9,475 bases of DNA from Oscillospiraceae bacterium (lineage in GTDB: Bacteria; Bacillota; Clostridia; Oscillospirales; Oscillospiraceae): NCBI GenBank assembly GCA_031266955.1, contig JAISAA010000106.1:1-9475 (forward strand), read 5' to 3'. Shown here one piece after another: positions 5,802-9,475 of the stretch; positions within the stretch are counted from its first letter, which is position 1; each line of letters starts with the position of its first letter. The position numbers were made by a program, and so were the translations under genes. The notes beneath the pieces are model-generated. The model was not told where the DNA came from. It was given only the letters and a program-made list of their open reading frames with translations, and made no database searches.

Positions 5802-6632
5802 TCAAAATATGGCGAACCACACGGCGACGACCGCGCCGAGCGCTATCCTGTACCAGCCGAAGCCCGTGAAGCTGTGCCTTTTGACAAAGCCGACAAGAAA
5901 TTTAACGGCGGCAAGCGACACCGCGAACGCCGCCGCGGTCCCGGCGAGCAGCACGGCAAGCTCCTCTCCGGTAAACGCAAAGCCGAATTTGAAAAGCTTC
6001 AGCGCCCCCGCGCCGAGCATCACAGGCAGGGCGAGGAAAAACGTATACTCCGCCGCCGCCCCGCGCGACGCGCCGAGCAGCATCGCCCCGATTATCGTCG
6101 CGCCGGAGCGCGAGGTGCCCGGTATCAGCGACAAAAGCTGAAAAAGCCCGATCATCAGCGCGTATTTATATGTCAGGCTTGAGGTCTGCGTGATTTCGGC
6201 CCGCTCAGAGCCCGCGGCGGCTTTCGCGCGCTTTTCTATAAGGATGAATACTATCCCGTAAAAAATCAGCGCCGCCGCAACCGTTTGCCAATTAAAAAAC
6301 AGCGCGTCTATTTTATCGTCGAACAAAAGCGCTATCACGGCGGCGGGTACGCTCGATACGAATATGCGGCCCCACAGCGTCCAGACGCCCCGCCGCTCCG
6401 GGCGCGTCATTCCGGGATAAAACGGAAAAAGCCGCCGGAAATATATGACCGCGACGGCGAGCACCGCGCCGAGCTGCACCACCACTAAAAACACCTCGCG
6501 AAATTCCTGCGACACGCCGAGCCGCAAAAACTCGTCGAGCAGGATCATATGCCCGGTGCTGGATACCGGCAGCCATTCCGTGACGCCCTCCACTATGCCG
6601 ATAATAACGGCCTTTATAAGATTTAAGAGCAT
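5802..6632 (-). CDS. uppP: Undecaprenyl-diphosphatase
   Basis: This 276-residue integral membrane enzyme (also called BacA) dephosphorylates undecaprenyl diphosphate to the monophosphate carrier used for peptidoglycan and other wall polymers; overproduction of the family gives bacitracin resistance. The two signature blocks are intact: EGVTEWLPVSSTGH at 15-28 (E15, E19, S25, H28) and PGTSRSG at 171-177 (R175). Hydrophobic segments occur along the whole chain, and length is typical of the family. The ATG abuts the glmS stop (TAAATG), and the only ribosome-site candidate is GGTGGA, 4 nt upstream, so translation is probably coupled to glmS. No clear terminator follows it before the GH2 promoter, so some read-through into GH2 is possible. 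Confidence 0.96.
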   Translation of the reverse strand: MLLNLIKAVIIGIVEGVTEWLPVSSTGHMILLDEFLRLGVSQEFREVFLVVVQLGAVLAVAVIYFRRLFPFYPGMTRPERRGVWTLWGRIFVSSVPAAVIALLFDDKIDALFFNWQTVAAALIFYGIVFILIEKRAKAAAGSERAEITQTSSLTYKYALMIGLFQLLSLIPGTSRSGATIIGAMLLGASRGAAAEYTFFLALPVMLGAGALKLFKFGFAFTGEELAVLLAGTAAAFAVSLAAVKFLVGFVKRHSFTGFGWYRIALGAVVAVWFAIF

Positions 6633-8468
6633 TTATTCCACCGTCACGGCCTTAGCGAGGTTGCGCGGCTTATCGATGGGGCAGCCGCGAAGCAGCGCGA
6701 CGTAGTACGCGAACATCTGGAGCGGCAGGACGCCGAGAGAGGGCAGCAGCATATCGTGCGTGTCGGGGACTGTAATCACGTTTTCGGACGCCTCCGCTAC
6801 GCGCGCCGCGCAGCTTTGCGTCGTCACGGCGAGTATGCGCGCGCCGCGCGAGTGCGCCTCCGACGCGTTGCTCATCGTCTTGTCTATGAGCTTTTCATAC
6901 GTCGCGACGGCCACGACGAGCGTGCCGTCCACGACGAGCGCCAGCGGCCCGTGCTTGAGCTCGCCCGCCGCGTACGCCTCGGAGTGGATATACGATATCT
7001 CCTTGAGCTTCAGCGAGCCCTCGAGCGACAGCGCGTAGTCGATATTTCGCCCTATGAAGAAAATGTCCTCGTTGTTGAAGTATATAGACGCGAGATATTG
7101 GATGGCATGCTTGTCGTCTATCACGAGCTGCATCTTCTCCGGCAAACGCTGCAGCTCGGTCACGACCTCGGCGCACTGCGCGCCCGACATCGCGCCGCGC
7201 TTTTGCGCGAAGTGCAATGTGAGCAGATACGTGACGGCGAGCTGTGTGCTGTACGCTTTCGTCGAGGCCACGCATATCTCCGGGCCCGCCCACGTGTACA
7301 GCACCCAGTCGGATTCGCGCGCTAACACACTGCCGACGACGTTCACTATGGACAGGACGCGGGCGCCGAGCCGGTGCGCCTCGCGCATCGCCGCGATGGT
7401 GTCAGTCGTCTCGCCGGACTGGCTTATGCAGATGACGAGCGTCGTCCCGTCGATTATCGGCTCGGAGTACCGAAACTCGGAGGCCATCACGGTTTCCGCC
7501 GGGATCTTGGCGTATTTTTCAAAATTGTATTTCGCCGCAGCGCCGACATACGACGCCGTGCCGCAGCCTACGATATAAATCTTGGATATATTTTTGACGT
7601 ACTCGTCCGGGATATCCGCATCTCCGAGTGTGACGCGCCCGCCGGATATGCGAGGAGAGACGGTCTTGCGCAGCGCGTCGGGCTGCTCCAGTATTTCCTT
7701 TATCATGAAGTGCTCGTACCCGCCCTTTTCCGCGGCGGACACGTCCCAATCCACGTGCTCGGGCGTCTTCACTATCTCCTCCAAGTCGCAGTTGTACACC
7801 GTGACGCCGGCGGCGGACACCACGGCGATCTCGTCGTCCTCGAGCCTTGCGACCTCGCGCGTGTGCGTTACGAGCGCGGCCACGTCGGACGCTATGTGGT
7901 TGCACCCGTCGCCGAAACCGAGCACGAGAGGGCTCTCCTTGCGCGTGGCGATTATTACGTCGGGGCGGTCCTCGCACAGTATGCCCAGTGCGTAAGAGCC
8001 CTCCATCCGCCGCGCCGCCTGCGCCACGGCGCGCACGGCGTCGCCGTGCTTGTTATAGTAGTGCTGTATGAGGTTCACGGCGACCTCCGTATCCGTCTCG
8101 CTGTTGAACGCGAAGCCCTTCGACACGAGATACTCGCGAAGCTTCGCGTAGTTTTCGATTATGCCGTTGTGTACGACGGCTATCTTGCCGCCGTCGCTGA
8201 TGTGCGGGTGCGCGTTTTCGTCCGTGGGGCGCCCGTGCGTGGCCCAGCGCGTGTGGCCTATGCCCACATGCCCCGGAAGCCGCCGCCCGTCCTCCACGAT
8301 GTCGCACAGCGCCTGCACGTAGCCCGCCGCCTTGGCGACCGTCAGCCCCCCGCCGCCGCACACGGCGACGCCCGCGGAGTCGTACCCCCTGTATTCGAGC
8401 TTGCGCAGCCCGTCGAGCATAATGGGGACGGCCTCGTCCGTCCCTACGTATCCTACTATTCCGCACAT
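6633..8468 (-). CDS. glmS: Glutamine--fructose-6-phosphate aminotransferase (isomerizing)
   Basis: This 611-residue cytoplasmic enzyme makes glucosamine-6-phosphate from fructose-6-phosphate and glutamine, the first step towards UDP-GlcNAc and peptidoglycan. The glutaminase domain (about 1-240) starts MCGIVGYVG with nucleophile Cys2 after Met removal, and has R74/W75 (HTRWATHG), N101/G102 and D126 (SETDTE). Two SIS domains follow, with CGTAS (302-306) and SQSGET (349-354). E490 (LKLKEISYIHSE), H506 (ELKHGPL) and K606 in the C-tail LAKAVTVE complete the isomerase site. Length is typical. The start is required by Cys2 and supported by AGGAGG 11 nt upstream, which overlaps the purF stop. Only 15 nt separate it from purF, which leaves no room for the glmS ribozyme that controls this gene in many Bacillota, so control of the transcript must lie elsewhere, probably at the cluster promoter outside the window. 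Confidence 0.98.
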   Translation of the reverse strand: MCGIVGYVGTDEAVPIMLDGLRKLEYRGYDSAGVAVCGGGGLTVAKAAGYVQALCDIVEDGRRLPGHVGIGHTRWATHGRPTDENAHPHISDGGKIAVVHNGIIENYAKLREYLVSKGFAFNSETDTEVAVNLIQHYYNKHGDAVRAVAQAARRMEGSYALGILCEDRPDVIIATRKESPLVLGFGDGCNHIASDVAALVTHTREVARLEDDEIAVVSAAGVTVYNCDLEEIVKTPEHVDWDVSAAEKGGYEHFMIKEILEQPDALRKTVSPRISGGRVTLGDADIPDEYVKNISKIYIVGCGTASYVGAAAKYNFEKYAKIPAETVMASEFRYSEPIIDGTTLVICISQSGETTDTIAAMREAHRLGARVLSIVNVVGSVLARESDWVLYTWAGPEICVASTKAYSTQLAVTYLLTLHFAQKRGAMSGAQCAEVVTELQRLPEKMQLVIDDKHAIQYLASIYFNNEDIFFIGRNIDYALSLEGSLKLKEISYIHSEAYAAGELKHGPLALVVDGTLVVAVATYEKLIDKTMSNASEAHSRGARILAVTTQSCAARVAEASENVITVPDTHDMLLPSLGVLPLQMFAYYVALLRGCPIDKPRNLAKAVTVE

Positions 8469-8479
8469 GAGAATGATCG

Positions 8480-8485
8480 CCTCCT
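8480..8485 (-). promoter_or_regulatory. glmS ribosome binding site overlapping the purF stop codon
   Basis: The minus strand reads TAGGAGG, where TAG is the purF stop and AGGAGG is the glmS ribosome site, 11 nt before the glmS ATG. This suggests translational coupling of the two amidotransferases. Confidence 0.75.
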
Positions 8486-9475
8486 AGTCGATAGGATAGT
8501 TCTCCGTGAAGCACGCGTCGCAGAACTTACACGCCGAATCCGGAGCTATCTTTGCCAGAGCGCCGACGCTCAAAAAGCCTATGCTGTCGGCGCCCAGTAT
8601 ACCACACATCTCCTCGGTTGTATACTTCACCGCTATCAGGTTCTCCTTGTCGGGTATGTCCGTGCCAAAGTAACACGGGCTGATGAATTTGGGCGCGGAC
8701 GACAGCAGGTGCACCTCGCGCGCCCCGGCGTCGCGCAGGAGCTTTATTATCCGTATGGACGTCGTGCCGCGCACGATGGAGTCGTCTATCATGACGACGC
8801 GGCGGCCGGACACCGTCGCGCGCAGCGGGTTGAGCTTGAGCCTCACGGCTTTTTCACGGCTGACCTGCCCCGGCCTTATGAACGTCCTGCCCACGTATCT
8901 GTTCTTTATAAAGCCGTCGTTGTACGGCAGGCCGGACTCTATGGCGTAGCCCTTTGCGGCGACGAGGCCGGAGTCGGGCACTCCGACCACCACGTCGGCG
9001 TCTATCGGGTACTCGCGGGCGAGATATTTGCCCGCGAGCAGCCGCGAGTCGTAGACGCTCTGGCCGTCTATCACGCTGTCAGGGCGGGCAAAATAGAGGT
9101 ACTCGAATATGCACAGGCTTGAGGGGGCACCGCAGTTATCGCGGTCGCTGTGCAAGACGCCGTTGTACACCCACACGACCTCGCCGGGCTCCACGTCACG
9201 CACGAAGACCGCGTCTACGGCGTCCAGCGCGCACGACTCGGAGGCGAACACGTACGCCCCGTCGCGGACGCCTATGCACAGCGGGCGGAAGCCCCACGGG
9301 TCGCGCGCCGCGAGCAGCTTGCGCGAGGACATCACCACGAGCGAGAACGCGCCCCGCAGGCGGAGCATGGCGCGCTTTACGGCCTCCTCGACGCTCCCGC
9401 AGCGCAGGCGCTCCTGCGCGATTATATACGCGATGACCTCAGAGTCGGTCGTCGTGTGAAAAATGGCGCCCTTGT
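8484..9475 (-). CDS. purF: Amidophosphoribosyltransferase (5' end outside window)
   Basis: The C-terminal 330 codons are seen; the frame stays open to the right edge, so the start and the catalytic N-terminal Cys lie outside. PurF converts PRPP and glutamine to 5-phosphoribosylamine, the committed step of purine synthesis. Counting from the first complete codon in the window: HTTTDSEVIAYIIA (6-19), DPWGFRPL (58-65) and FASESCALD (76-84) belong to the Ntn glutaminase domain, and VVMIDDSIVRGTTS (226-239) is the PRPP-binding motif. Cysteines at 121 (LCIFEYLYFARPDS), 267 (ISPCYFG) and 315, 318 and 321 (ACKFCDACF) match the 4Fe-4S ligand positions of the Bacillus-type enzyme. It ends ENYPID, overlapping the glmS ribosome site. 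The pairing with glmS instead of other pur genes is the unusual point. Confidence 0.97.
   Translation of the reverse strand, partial: KGAIFHTTTDSEVIAYIIAQERLRCGSVEEAVKRAMLRLRGAFSLVVMSSRKLLAARDPWGFRPLCIGVRDGAYVFASESCALDAVDAVFVRDVEPGEVVWVYNGVLHSDRDNCGAPSSLCIFEYLYFARPDSVIDGQSVYDSRLLAGKYLAREYPIDADVVVGVPDSGLVAAKGYAIESGLPYNDGFIKNRYVGRTFIRPGQVSREKAVRLKLNPLRATVSGRRVVMIDDSIVRGTTSIRIIKLLRDAGAREVHLLSSAPKFISPCYFGTDIPDKENLIAVKYTTEEMCGILGADSIGFLSVGALAKIAPDSACKFCDACFTENYPID

Noticed and set aside
8469..8483. glmS ribozyme upstream of glmS
   Set aside because: Only 15 nt separate purF and glmS, and the preceding sequence is PurF coding, so the ribozyme cannot be present at the usual place.
7374..9122. A 582-codon plus-strand open frame across glmS and purF
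   Set aside because: It lies opposite two unmistakable minus-strand enzymes and its translation is rich in R, V, H, Y and A with no recognisable domain; it is an antisense shadow of GC-rich coding DNA.

Overview
The window looks like a stretch of chromosome from a GC-rich, probably gut-associated Bacillota (Clostridia-type) bacterium. The evidence is strong Shine-Dalgarno sites, a Bacillus-type PurF that keeps its Fe-S cysteines, a large discoidin-bearing GH2 enzyme, and a secreted protein with Ig-like and beta-helix-type repeats. I cannot name a genus. All genes except one lie on the minus strand. Functional calls come from reading motifs, not from database searches.

Right part (about 5.8-9.5 kb): a tight minus-strand cluster, probably one operon, reads purF (5' end outside the window), glmS (15 nt gap, with its ribosome site on the purF stop codon) and uppP (start codon abutting the glmS stop). 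PurF and GlmS are both glutamine amidotransferases at branch points into purines and amino sugars. UppP recycles the undecaprenyl carrier used by the cell-wall pathway that GlmS feeds.

Middle (2.0-5.7 kb): a 1227-residue glycoside hydrolase family 2 protein, exo-glucosaminidase/mannosidase-like. It has its own good promoter (TTGTAT, 17 nt, TATACT), one discoidin-like domain at the N-terminus and a second apparently inserted inside the GH2 core. It has no signal peptide, and in-frame stops directly upstream fix the start.

Left part (1-2.0 kb), the most interesting: a secreted repeat-containing surface protein (minus strand, running off the left edge) is divergent from a small 191-residue tyrosine recombinase (plus strand) that has the full R-K-H-R-H-Y catalytic set but no N-terminal arm-binding domain, as in FimB/FimE. 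Between them, two 30-bp sites in inverted orientation (1189-1218 and 1333-1362) bound a 114-bp segment. Each site is itself a palindrome with an asymmetric core, the layout expected of tyrosine-recombinase inversion sites. I read this as a candidate self-contained phase-variation switch: an invertible regulatory segment that, in one orientation or the other, would favour the surface protein or the recombinase. No strong promoter could be identified inside the segment, so the switching logic is inference. The left part seems somewhat less GC-rich than the rest, and the GH2 C-terminal tail runs into the junction, so the module may have been acquired.
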